Shown piece after piece: positions 37,401 to 47,114 of a stretch of 64,000 nt of DNA. This stretch comes from Litoditis marina (lineage: Eukaryota > Nematoda > Chromadorea > Rhabditida > Rhabditidae). The notes below the pieces were generated by a model that searched no databases, was not told where the DNA came from, and saw only the letters and a list, made by a program, of their open reading frames with translations. Position 1 is the first letter of the stretch; each line of letters opens with the position of its first letter. The position numbers and the translations under genes were made by a program. The stretch lies in assembly GCA_964036275.1 (NCBI GenBank), contig OZ038433.1, positions 682,001-746,000 on the forward strand, read 5' to 3'.

Positions 37401-40400
37401 CTTCTCGATTGTTTAGATTTTTCAGTCATATTTCAATGACTATAGCTGGCGCTCATTATACTGTTAGTCAATTGCACAGTCACGCAAAACCTGTTAAATA
37501 CAGCAGAACTCAGGAATGTGCAATGATAAAGTGCACGATGTCTCATTAGAATACTCACTTTACGTGACTATTCAATTTACTTCTAGTACATCCAGCTGCA
37601 GGATTTCTCACGCCATTGCTCAGTCTAACGAGCCTCAAGCAGTTTTTTTGGTTCCTAACTTACAATCTTTCACTCCAGGTACAAACTACAAACACCGTTG
37701 TCCTCAAAGACATCGACCCCGACCAGTTATACGGGATCACATTGTGTGCGATCAAAGAGCCTAACAGTACCTCCTTGAATATTTTTGATATTCCCAAGAA
37801 ACGTCGCCCGAGGGCTCACCCCATTCTAGTCAATCCAAGAGCAATAGGTGAGCACAAATAGCATACTTCATTGAAGTAGCTTAAATTGATGCACAAAAAG
37901 AAAATATTTAAGGTCACAACTTTTGTTTACCATAGCATAGAAGTTCAACCTTTTGTCTTCATTTTCGTCGTGCTGAAGTCATTATGAGTAGTTATTTAAA
38001 GACTTTAGACTTTTTCGTGTACACCAGTAATAAATGTTAACTCATTGACCTACTCTAGCGGGACAACAATTTAAGTATAGTGTAATAGTTACAAAAACTG
38101 TATTACAACGACTTTTTGACTGCCTACTATGCGACGAATTACCTCATTTCCAGTGGAGTTCAATCAGCGTGCCATTCTGTTTGGAATCCCTTCCAGTTTG
38201 ATTATTGGAGTCGTTATAAGTATTATGATGGTGTTTTGTATCTGGTACGGGCGAAAGAGAACAGAAGAAAATTTGAATCGATTGAAAGTTTCACAAATTC
38301 ACGCGGATCAAGTGGAACACTCGAAAAAGTATGATTTTCATCATCCTATTATGAACATTATCACGTTCTTGTCGTGGTAGTTCAAAGTTATAACCGAACC
38401 GCGAGGAGAGGTCGTGTCCGGCCACCCAATATCCGTGGCGAAGAGATATTCCGAGTATGCAGAGATAAATATACCTGGAGCGCAGTCAAGGAACACCATT
38501 TCGCAACGATTTGAAATGATCTAATTCTTAGAAACTTGACGTTTTAACATCAGTCTAATTATAGAATTACCTGGTCCCTATCCTCAACAATGAATTTGTT
38601 GAGAATGCATAGCAATGTATGCCCAAAACATACGAATGTGAAAAATTTGTTTGCTCAGGACTGATATCTGGGAGGTGGATCGAAGAAATCTGATCATTTA
38701 TCAGGATAATAAACTTGGAGCTGGTGCCTTCGGAGCTGTCTATTTGGGTGAGTTTTAACTATTTTTGACCTATAATTTCTGGGCTTTGAAGAATACTAGG
38801 CAAGTGGGCGATTCCCGACTTTCTCAAGATATGTAAACTGTCAAAGTTCACCGCCGCATAACCAAAGTAAGATCACTGTGCTAAGTGCTAGAAGATCACG
38901 GCACCTTCATCCCATTCTGCGTCTCCTCGAACATACGCTATTTCTCTGCTCTTACATCGCGCCGGGATGTAAAATATATAGTTTATGTGCTTATTTGTCT
39001 TTGACACGGCGGACGGACTATCCCCATTGGGCGTTTGTGGGAAAAACAAAACCGACTAATTGTATTTAGGAAAACTAGTCGGCAGGTCAATCGGCCACGA
39101 GCACTCCAAATCCCCATTGGGAGTCCATCTGATGAGGGTCGACAACTGTGAGGTAAATCAGAACTCAATCAAAATAAATAAATAAATAAATCAGAGCTGT
39201 CAGAAATTGTGGTGGTGCCGAAAAGGTAGGGGAGCACAACCAGGTATAAGTCCCAATTTCCTGTGTTATCTTATATAGGGACAATTTTCTCCTTTTCTTC
39301 TAACCCACGAGATAATTTGAAGAGCTATACCTCGCTGAGATCCCGAAACTCTAGTGAAGCAAATCGCTCATGTTCAATCGGCATCTTACCAGGAGAATCA
39401 AGTTGGAAATTCCGGACCGATTTTGTAGTGATGTAGTTAAAGTTCTTCTTTCTCAGGTAGCCGTGAAAATGCTGCCAGAAGTTTCGTTCAGTCACTCCAG
39501 AAATGAGTTTCTTCGCGAAATCGCATTGATGAAGACGTTGGGTTTTCACGAGAAGTATGTTATACTTTATTTCTACTCTTCTTATGTTGGTTTTCTTTGT
39601 TTAGACATCCTAACGACTTTTTTCGCACAATGCATGTGTTTTAATGGACAAGCTGTTGAATAAGCACAAATCTGTTGAATGAGCACGAATTCCTCAGTTT
39701 CATTTGGAAAATAGATCTTACTGTAAGATGAGTTTGGCGCCTTATTTGGTGGCATATTGCAGTCTGATGAATATGTTGGCCTGCGTGACTGAGTCGGAGC
39801 CCTTGTGTCTTGTGGTGGAGTACTGTAACAATGGAGATCTACTACGGTATCTGAGAGAACGCTGCGAGTATATGATGCAGGCAAGTTTCCCTTATTAGGA
39901 TAATTCTGACCAACGCCAAACTGTATACGGTGACCTGGCCAACCATGTTGATACACGAAATTTATATTATCAGCCGAAGGAAAGTTGATCTCGAAACGGT
40001 TATAAGATAGAGTTGAAATCGGTTTCTGACAATGGATAACGCAAAACTGAGCGTATTAAACTAGAAGTAAATTGAATAGTCACGTACATTGAGCATTCTA
40101 ATGAGGCATCGTGCACTTTTTCATTGAACGCTTCTGAATTCTGCTGTGTTTAACATGTTTGTGTCCAACTGTGCAATTGACTGACAGTACAAAGCTAGGA
40201 ATTCCTTACGTCAGGTTTTTGCTGTTCCAACTGATACTTCAAGTTTTGCATGCACAAAAAAACAAACAACTTTTCAAAACAACTGTCTATGTTTTCCAGC
40301 TAACAGAGTCGGGTGTCAATTACGAGGAGGATGTAGTGGATATGAATTATGACCCCGACCAAATAGTCACCAAACGACAACTTCTCGCCTATGCCGTGCA

Positions 40401-42641
40401 AATTAGCTTTGGTTTGGTTGGTTTTCAACAGAATCATGAAGCAAAGTTTCTTATTGATGACTCGAAGCCCAGATAGAGTGAACACAGACATAGGAAGACT
40501 TCTAGACTATATATAACGAACTATTTCCGATAATAATCTAGTTTGGTAAGTTTTGATGTTACTTTTGGTGGTAATCAACATGACTCTGTAAAGCAATTTC
40601 ATGAAGTTTGAGATCATCAATTCACGAAGGTTCCAAGCTCCAAAAAAGAAATAACGAGCTCTGTTTTCGAATCAAGACTGAGATTTTTCGGGATCAGTGT
40701 ACGAACACAGCCGGTGTACGCCAGAAGTACAGTATCGACTCGCCCTGCTCCGATCGAACCCTATATTTTGTTGTTTCTCAGGAGTACCTGGCCCAATCCG
40801 GTTTCGTCCATAGGGATGTTGCATGTCGTAACATGCTGCTCCACCACAAGAAAGTGTGTAAAATCGGAGATTTTGGGCTGTGTCGAAAAATGTCTCTCGA
40901 AGATGACCAGTACTGCCGAAAAGTAGGTGGAATAAAGTATGAAAAGACAGTTACACTAGAAGAAAACTGAATAGTCACATGAAGTTAGCATCCTAATGAG
41001 GAATCGTGCACTTTGTCGTTTCACGTTTCTGAGTTCTGCTGTAACATGTTTCACGTGACAAATCAATTGACTTCTAGTATACAGCGTCTTGAGAGTTTAT
41101 CCGTTTCAACGTTTCAATTGCTAAATGTCTGTGAATCGTTCGTTGACATAAGAATTGGAGAATCTTTCAACGGGGAAATGCACTCGATATTTGATTGAAA
41201 TTTTCGAATTTAGAAAATGTGCCACTTCCGGATTACTCAGTTAAAACTAGGATGTTGCTTCGATAAAACTAGAACATATTCATTGTGCGAAATTAGCGCA
41301 TCATAACGCTGTCACGAGAAAAAAACTCAAAAAAGCTGAATAGAATAACATTCATAATAAGAACTTTTCGTGCACAGGTAACAAAGCAAGTATTCTTACA
41401 GAGTAATAAAGTAACTGTATCTTACAGAGTTGTGAGATTCTTTCAGAGTTTTTTTCGGGCTTTCCAACCATTTATTCTGACATTGCAGGGAGGTCGTCTT
41501 CCTCTAAAATGGATGTCCCCCGAGTCAATTAGTCAGTTCTCATTCTCCACCAAGAGCGACGTGTAAGTTTAACATTTGAAAAAACCCAAACCCTGTTGTT
41601 ATACGGTTTGTAGTTTATCGCCTAGAATTCTCTTGTTCAATCAAACATCTAGCTTTCCAACCAAATAACCGTTTCTCACTTGAAACAGCTGGGTTTTTAC
41701 ATTCCTATATATGGTTAGGACACGCAACTCTCAACTTGAAACTCAAAAACAAGATTTCCAACCAAACTCGGAAACTCGCGATTTGGTGTCTGAAAACTCG
41801 AAAAAACGAGTACAACTGGGAACTCAAAACCTTGAAATCGATGAGCAACAACAGTTATTATGAAGTCCTACTCAGTTGGTCGTTTGGTGTATTTCTCTAC
41901 GAGTTGGTTACCCTTGGTGGTACCCCCTATGTCGGAATTCTGCCGCAAGATCTACTGCCGTGGCTAGAACATGGAAAGCGAATGGAGCAGCCGGACAACT
42001 GTCCAGATAAATTGTACTTTTCCCTATTAGTCACCTCGTGAAAACATGGTAGTTGTGCTGTAGTTTCGCTTGAACGAAAGACGGATTGTTTAATGGACTT
42101 TGTGCTGTGTAAAAACACGTATGTACGAAAATCCAGATAAATTGTACTTTTCCCTATTAGTCACCTCGTGAAAACATGGTAGTTGTGCTGTAGTTTCGCT
42201 TGAACGAAAGACGGATTGTTTAATGGACTTTGTGCTGTGTAAAAACACGTATGTACGAATTGTCAGCGAAATAAGCCCATTTGGTATAAGTGTTAGAACA
42301 TGCAGATGTTATAGTTCAGAGAATGTGATCAGTAAAAGACGTGCTCAAAATCTATGTTAGTTTCGAGCACAGACATAAACATTATCTATGTTCCATAATA
42401 TATGTATGAACGTTTTATCTGTTTACACTTTTTTTATAGTTTTCCGTTCAGTTATGCCCAAATGTTGGCTTGTTGGAGTAGAAAAGCGGAAGATCGCCCC
42501 GATTTCTCCACAATTCGAAGTCATTTGGCGGATCAGTTGGAAGAGTTGACCGAGGAATACGGATACATGAAGCTGGATGCACAGAAGGAATATTACCACT
42601 TCAAGTACAAGAATGATGAGGTGGATAGTTTTCAATTATGA
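31420..42641 (+). CDS. LysM-domain receptor tyrosine kinase (5' exon not found)
   Basis: 24 exons: 31420-31479, 31869-32072, 32347-32569, 32911-33041, 33329-33376, 33727-33797, 34044-34168, 34230-34424, 34681-34775, 35311-35545, 35914-36002, 36721-36867, 37271-37354, 37679-37847, 38154-38328, 38659-38747, 39393-39424, 39457-39554, 39763-39880, 40300-40416, 40782-40922, 41489-41562, 41876-42013, 42452-42641. All phases close; 1015 aa, lacking the signal-peptide exon. Order: Cys-rich start (1-30); fibronectin III first half; LysM1 (about 104-146) and LysM2 (about 164-202); fibronectin second half ending FRVAAISASGVSEFS; further fibronectin-like ectodomain; TM about 632-656; kinase about 690-1000. 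Kinase residues present: GAGAFGAV, K728, Glu745, HRDVACRN (845-852), DFG (865-867), LPLKWMSPES, SDVWSFGVFLYELVTLGG, CWSRKAEDRPDF. The activation loop has one Tyr (DDQYCRK). The tail has YGYM, a YxxM motif. Predicted: plasma-membrane receptor signalling by Tyr phosphorylation; the LysM domains suggest a GlcNAc-polymer ligand (inference). Exon 17 (32 bp) is the least certain. An alternative last exon may lie at 42995-43078. Confidence 0.88.
32347..33041 (+). other. LysM cassette (two exons, phase 0-0)
   Basis: Exon 3 (32347-32569) encodes LysM1, with YTVEENNFCTGIALE, LEALNPGLDCDALEIGQKLC. Exon 4 (32911-33041) encodes LysM2, with DDTCEKIAEENGISPDQL and DDLPVGYEVCLE. The Cys pattern C-x-x-IA ... 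C-x-x-L-x-x-G-x-x-x-C matches cysteine-containing LysM modules. The pair is 354 nt, starts and ends in phase 0, and can only be skipped in frame as a pair. Confidence 0.85.
32599..32815. repeat. MITE family C copy 2
   Basis: Terminal inverted repeats CCATTCCTACTGA and TACTGTAGGAGTCTCAGTAG. It is the reverse orientation of the 27.2 kb copy. It starts 30 bp after the LysM1 exon, in the intron between the two LysM exons. Confidence 0.8.
35182..35312 (+). repeat. MITE family A copy supplying a splice acceptor
   Basis: Starts TATACTGTTAGTCCATGGCA, carries the family core (GTTAAACACAGCAGAACTCA) and ends TTTATTCTAGTA. The TTCTAG near its right end is the acceptor for the receptor-kinase exon at 35311. 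Confidence 0.8.
36549..36716. repeat. MITE family B hairpin, copy 3, abutting an exon
   Basis: Palindrome from GTACGTATGCTAGAAGATCC to CAGCCATACGTAC. The receptor-kinase exon starts at 36721, four bases after it, and its acceptor reads ACGTACTCAG. Confidence 0.85.
36928..36995 (+). repeat. tRNA-like SINE fragment
   Basis: GCGCCCTAGCGCTTGATCGC followed by GATTCGATTCCACTGAGC resembles the A- and B-box region of the family S elements. It is short and diverged, in an intron of the receptor-kinase gene. Confidence 0.4.
37457..37589 (+). repeat. MITE family A copy
   Basis: From TATACTGTTAGTCAATTGCA to TTCAATTTACTTCTAGTA. It lies in the intron before the receptor-kinase exon at 37679, which uses its own CACTCCAG acceptor instead. 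Confidence 0.85.
38884..38970. repeat. MITE family B fragment
   Basis: Left arm (GTGCTAGAAGATCACGGCAC, CATCCCATTCTGCGTCTCC) and the centre CGCCGGGATGTAA are recognisable; most of the right arm is gone. Intron of the receptor-kinase gene. Confidence 0.65.
40055..40189 (-). repeat. MITE family A copy
   Basis: Reverse orientation: CTAGAAGTAAATTGAATAGT at the left, GTGCAATTGACTGACAGTA at the right. Intron following the GC-donor exon of the receptor kinase. Confidence 0.85.
40951..41082 (-). repeat. MITE family A copy
   Basis: Starts 28 bp after the exon carrying HRD and DFG: ACACTAGAAGAAAACTGAAT, then the family core, ending ATCAATTGACTTCTAGTATA. In an intron. Confidence 0.8.
42002..42261 (+). 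repeat. 130-bp tandem duplication across an exon-intron junction
   Basis: TCCAGATAAATTGTACTTTT starts at 42002 and again at 42132, and the next 128 bp or so are identical. The first copy contains the last 12 coding bases and the donor of the receptor-kinase exon ending at 42013; the second copy lies wholly in the intron. Confidence 0.95.
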
Positions 42642-43101
42642 AAGAACTATGACAAATTACTATATTTCAGTTCTTGTTAGATTAGCATTCATATCATATT
42701 TTTGTGATAACGTCCAAACCCGCCGGGACCAAACTAGCAATACTGACCCAACTTTCCTGGAGCGACTTATCAGTGATTGTGAAGGAGTATATTTCGAACT
42801 AACATCATAGCTCTGCAATGAAAACCATTACAAAATTCTCCAGAAAAAGTTTCTACTCATCCAGAAATATGGTGTACGTAGTATATAATACTATTATGTT
42901 CTCGTCATTTTATAGCTTCTATCGTTCATAGTCTCCTTGTCCAGACGTTTTCCTCTGTTTTATATTTCTTTTTGTGACAAATGTTTTTTTTTCAGCTTGA
43001 CGTCATAGTTATCCCGGACAACGGCACAAAGGAAGAACAGCCAGTTATACTGTGTGACCACAAAGACTCACTCAATTGATATTTAGACCATTCTAACTTT
43101 T

Positions 43102-43235
43102 TATACTAGAAGTAAATTGAATACTCACGTAAAGTTTGCATTCTAATGAGGAATCGCGCACTTTGTCATTGCATGTTTCTAAGTTCTGTTGTGTCTAACA
43201 TGTTTCACGTGACTGTGCAATTGACTAACTGTATA
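43102..43235 (-). repeat. MITE family A copy
   Basis: TATACTAGAAGTAAATTGAA at the left and GCAATTGACTAACTGTATA at the right, with the standard core between. Confidence 0.9.
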
Positions 43236-44347
43236 GTTTGATGTTCAAGTGCAATGTAGACCTAGAAGAGCACCGTTGGACTAGCTGCGACAAAATGCAA
43301 TTCAATAGTACACTTTCTTCTTCCATTACGTGATCGAAACGTGTTCCACTTCGAACTTCATTCCGAAAATGAGCAGCATGAGAATGAGCACAAGTTAATC
43401 CTTGTTGCGCTGCCATCTCCGGAGTTATTCTGCACATCCCCCCAACTAATTTCCAGCGTAGATGAACATCCCGTGATTATAATTGCACAACTCACAAAAA
43501 TCATCGATTGTTCCCATTATTCAGAGTTTACAATAAACTTTTCAACAGAACAAGTTGTTCTCGATTGCATACTGTTGTAACATTACAATAGGCGAGGCGT
43601 GAGATTCGAACTCATAAAGTGAACACGTTTTGCACATCGCTCTATCACCTTTCACATGTCACATCTATCTTGCGAGACAAGAGTTTTCTTGAATCGTGCC
43701 TTATGCTTTGAATTGAGAGTTTCTGTGTATGTAAGTAGTTAAGGTTAAAACTGAAACTACTTCGATAATCGCGCGCAGCGCGAAGCGCTGTGCGAGATTT
43801 GTCTTTGGTCCGGCTAATGCGCGCTTCCGTTTTTTTAGTTTCTCCTCAAAAAGGCTGAAATTTGCAAAACAAAGTTTTTATTGATGTACTTGTTTTCTAT
43901 AGCTAATACCCTAACCGTTTTTCAAATTTGAGCGAAATCGGTCAAGTTTGAGCCAAGTTATGGCCTCATGCGCTTCAACAAGAGCGCCAACTTCCGTCGT
44001 GTGTGGGTGTGTGGGTGGGTGGGTTGTGACAAGAAAAGTAAACCCAGTTCAAGGGTTTCTACTCGACCGATTTCGTTGAAAATTGTGGAAGACATGTGAT
44101 ACCTACTCATACACTCGCGGAGCAAAAAAAATTCAAGAAAAAAGTGTTTTAATCAATGTTATAGACATTTTTCGGAACGTGTCTGCGTCTCTCCATTCAG
44201 CACGCTCTCTCACTCTCTCTGTCCGGTCGACAACTCAAACTGTATTGTAACTTAGAGTAACAATTACCGATTTGCTCGAAAATTGAAATATGATGCCGTC
44301 GTGACTTTTATTTGAGTATGAAGTATTCTATTCCTGACGTCCTTCAG

Positions 44348-45840
44348 GATTCTGGAGACCGGATGACGTCATTTTTGAAAAGTGCAAAGTTGACGTCACA
44401 TATATTTTCAAATGATGATAATATCTTAGAAAGGGTCAATTAACGGTGAAACTCAATCTGAGAGTGATTTATTCTGGGATTCTGGAGACCAGATGACGTC
44501 GATTTTGAAAAGTGCAAAGTTGACGTCACATATATTCTTAAACGATGGTAATATCTTAGAAAGTATCAATTAACGGTGAAACTCAATCTAAGAGTGATTT
44601 ATTCTGGGATTCTGGAGACCAGATGACGTCGATTTTGAAAAGTGCAAAGTTGACGTCACATATATTTTTAAACGATGGTAATATCTTAGAAAGGGTCAAT
44701 TAACGGTGAAACTCAATCTTAGAGTGATTTATTCTGGGATTCTGGAGACCAGATGACGTCGATTTTGAAAAGTGCAAAGTTGACGTCACATATATTTTTA
44801 AACGATGGTAATATCTTAGAAAGGGTCAATTAACGGTGAAACTCAATCTGAGAGTGATTTATTCTGGGATTCTGGAGACCAGATGACGTCGATTTTGAAA
44901 AGTGCAAAGTTGACGTCACATATATTTTTAAACGATGGTAATATCTTAGAAAGGGTCAATTAACGGTGAAACTCAATCTGAGAGTGATTTATTCTGGGAT
45001 TCTGGAGACCAGATGACGTCGATTTTGAAAAGTGCAAAGTTGACGTCACATATATTTTTAAACGATGGTAATATCTTAGAAAGCGTCAATTAACGGTGAA
45101 ACTCAATCTGAGAGTGATTTATTCTGGGATTCTGGAGACCAGATGACGTCGATTTTGAAAAGTGCAAAGTTGACGTCACATATATTTTTAAACGATGGTA
45201 ATATCTTAGAAAGGGTCAATTAACGGTGAAACTCAATCTGAGAGTGATTTATTCTGGGATTCTGGAGACCAGATGACGTCGATTTTGAAAAGTGCAAAGT
45301 TGACGTCACATATATTTTTAAACGTTGGTAATATCTTAGAAAGGGTCAATTAACGGTGAAACTCAATCTGAGAGTGATATATTCTGGGATTCTGGAGACC
45401 AGATGACGTCGATTTTGAAAAGTGCAAAGTTGACGTCACATATATTTTCAAACGATGGTAATATCTTAGAAAGGGTCAATTAACGGTGAAACTCAATCTG
45501 AGAGTGATGTATTCTGGGATTCTGGAGACCAGATGACGTCGATTTTGAAAAGTGCAAAGTTGACGTCACATATATTTTCAACTGCTGAAAATATCTTAAA
45601 AATGGTATATTAACGACAAAACTTTATCTAAATATGACTTATTCTGGAAATCAGAAGGCCAGATGACGTCAACTCTCAAAAAATTGACGTGAAATATGTT
45701 TTCGAATGCTGAAAGTTTCTTAGAAATGGTCAATTTACGATGAACCTTCATTCAAACATGACGTATTCTGGGATTCTGAAGGGCAGAGGGCAGAAAGTAA
45801 GTTTTTAGAACTGCAATGTTGACGTCATATTTTTCTCAAA
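44348..45840. repeat. 130-bp satellite with CRE-like sites
   Basis: Ten near-identical units of exactly 130 bp start at 44348, 44478, 44608 and so on to 45518, followed by about two decayed units. Each starts GATTCTGGAGACCAGATGAC and contains TGACGTCG plus the full palindrome TGACGTCA about 25 bp later. Confidence 0.95.
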
Positions 45841-45946
45841 TGATAGTAATACTCGGCAAGTGGTTCATTAAAAAACAATTTTATCTGCACCGTACAGATC
45901 AAACCACTTCTCTACATACCTACGGCATGTAAACAAAAAGAGAAAA

Positions 45947-46657
45947 ATTCATGAAAAAGTGGGGGCCCAACGACTGTGAGATTTGTCTTCTGCTGTGCGC
46001 CCCTTAGACAACTACTCTCAAATGAAGCAGCTACTGCTACAGAAACCGAAAAATACTCATGTATAACTGTTAACTACAAACATACAAAAGTCGTAAAATA
46101 TTTTTTCAAACCTGTAAACTAGAATCTGTAAATAACCGAAAAATACTAATATACTCAAGTATAACTGTTCATTACAAACATACAAAAGTCGTAAAATATT
46201 TTCTCAAACCTGTAAACTAGAATCTACAAATCACAGATGTTAATTCAACGTAGTCAATTATAGAGTTCCTGGTTTTGTGCACAATGGTTGGTGTTTTTGA
46301 TCATTACTTCAATTCTAGGTGCTATAACGTTTGGCATATTATTCAACAGTTGCTCTCTCTTTCGCAGCTGTGACTTGTAGATTCTAGTTTACAGGTTTGA
46401 GAAAATATTTTACGACTTTTGTATGTTTGTAATGAACAGTTATACTTGAGTATATTAGTATTTTTCGGTTATTTACAGATTCTAGTTTACAGGTTTGAAA
46501 AAATATTTTACGACTTTTGTATGTTTGTAGTTAACAGTTATACATGAGTATTTTTCGGTTTCTGTAGCAGTAGCTGCTTCATTTGAGAGTAGTTGTCTAA
46601 GGGGCGCACAGCAGAAGACAAATCTCACAGTCGTTGGGCCCCCACTTTTTCATGAAT
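45947..46657. repeat. 290-bp near-perfect inverted repeat with 131-bp spacer
   Basis: Left arm 45947-46236, right arm 46368-46657. The outer ends read TTCATGAAAAAGTGGGGGCC and its complement. Within each arm a block containing ACAAACATACAAAAGTCGTA occurs twice in tandem. Arms appear almost identical. Confidence 0.92.
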
Positions 46658-47114
46658 ACTTATTAAATCATCCTATAAGTCGAGCACGCTGAGCTGACAA
46701 CTGCTGGCTTGCTATTTATAGTTTGAACCTTGTGCATGAGCGCGCGCAATTGGTGTCATTTGGAGAGCGCGTTGGATTCAAATGGCCTAAATTATAAAAT
46801 TACTGCGATAATTATAAATCTTAAGATTTTGATAACCTTATGCTTTTTTCGTTGTGCAGTTCAGTTTTATTCTAAGTATATGTTCCATTGTTGGTTTGAT
46901 AAATAGATCATTCCTACTTTTCGTTCATTTTTGTAGATTTACAGATTAGATGATAGAATAAAAAATTACTTTCATGAGCGCCTCATTATACTTCATGAAA
47001 AAAATATTCATTCATTCCGTTCCAGGTAGCTCTCGGTTAGATCATAGTATAGTAGAAGAGTGTTACTGATAGCTGGAACGTTTCGATTGATTGCTCGGGT
47101 TTCGTAGTTTCGTT

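Larger units (their letters stand above)
42642..47114. other. Repeat-dominated interval after the receptor kinase
   Basis: No gene recognised. A possible alternative terminal exon of the kinase sits at 42995-43078. The rest is one MITE A copy, a 130-bp satellite, a large inverted repeat and CpG-containing palindromic stretches such as GCGCGCAGCGCGAAGCGCTG near 43.77 kb. Confidence 0.6.

Noticed and set aside
39325..39663. Plus-strand frame read as a stand-alone protein
   Set aside because: It contains the VAVK exon of the kinase plus flanking intron; only 39393-39424 and 39457-39554 are taken as coding.
42995..43078. Alternative last exon of the receptor kinase (LDVIVIPDNGTKEEQ, ends before a TGA)
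   Set aside because: It has a good acceptor and would join in phase 0 to NDE, but the needed donor GAG|GTGGAT is weak and the upstream frame already ends in a stop at 42641. Kept only as a possibility.
44348..45840. CRISPR-like regular repeats
   Set aside because: The whole 130-bp unit repeats without unique spacers, in a eukaryotic setting; it is a satellite.
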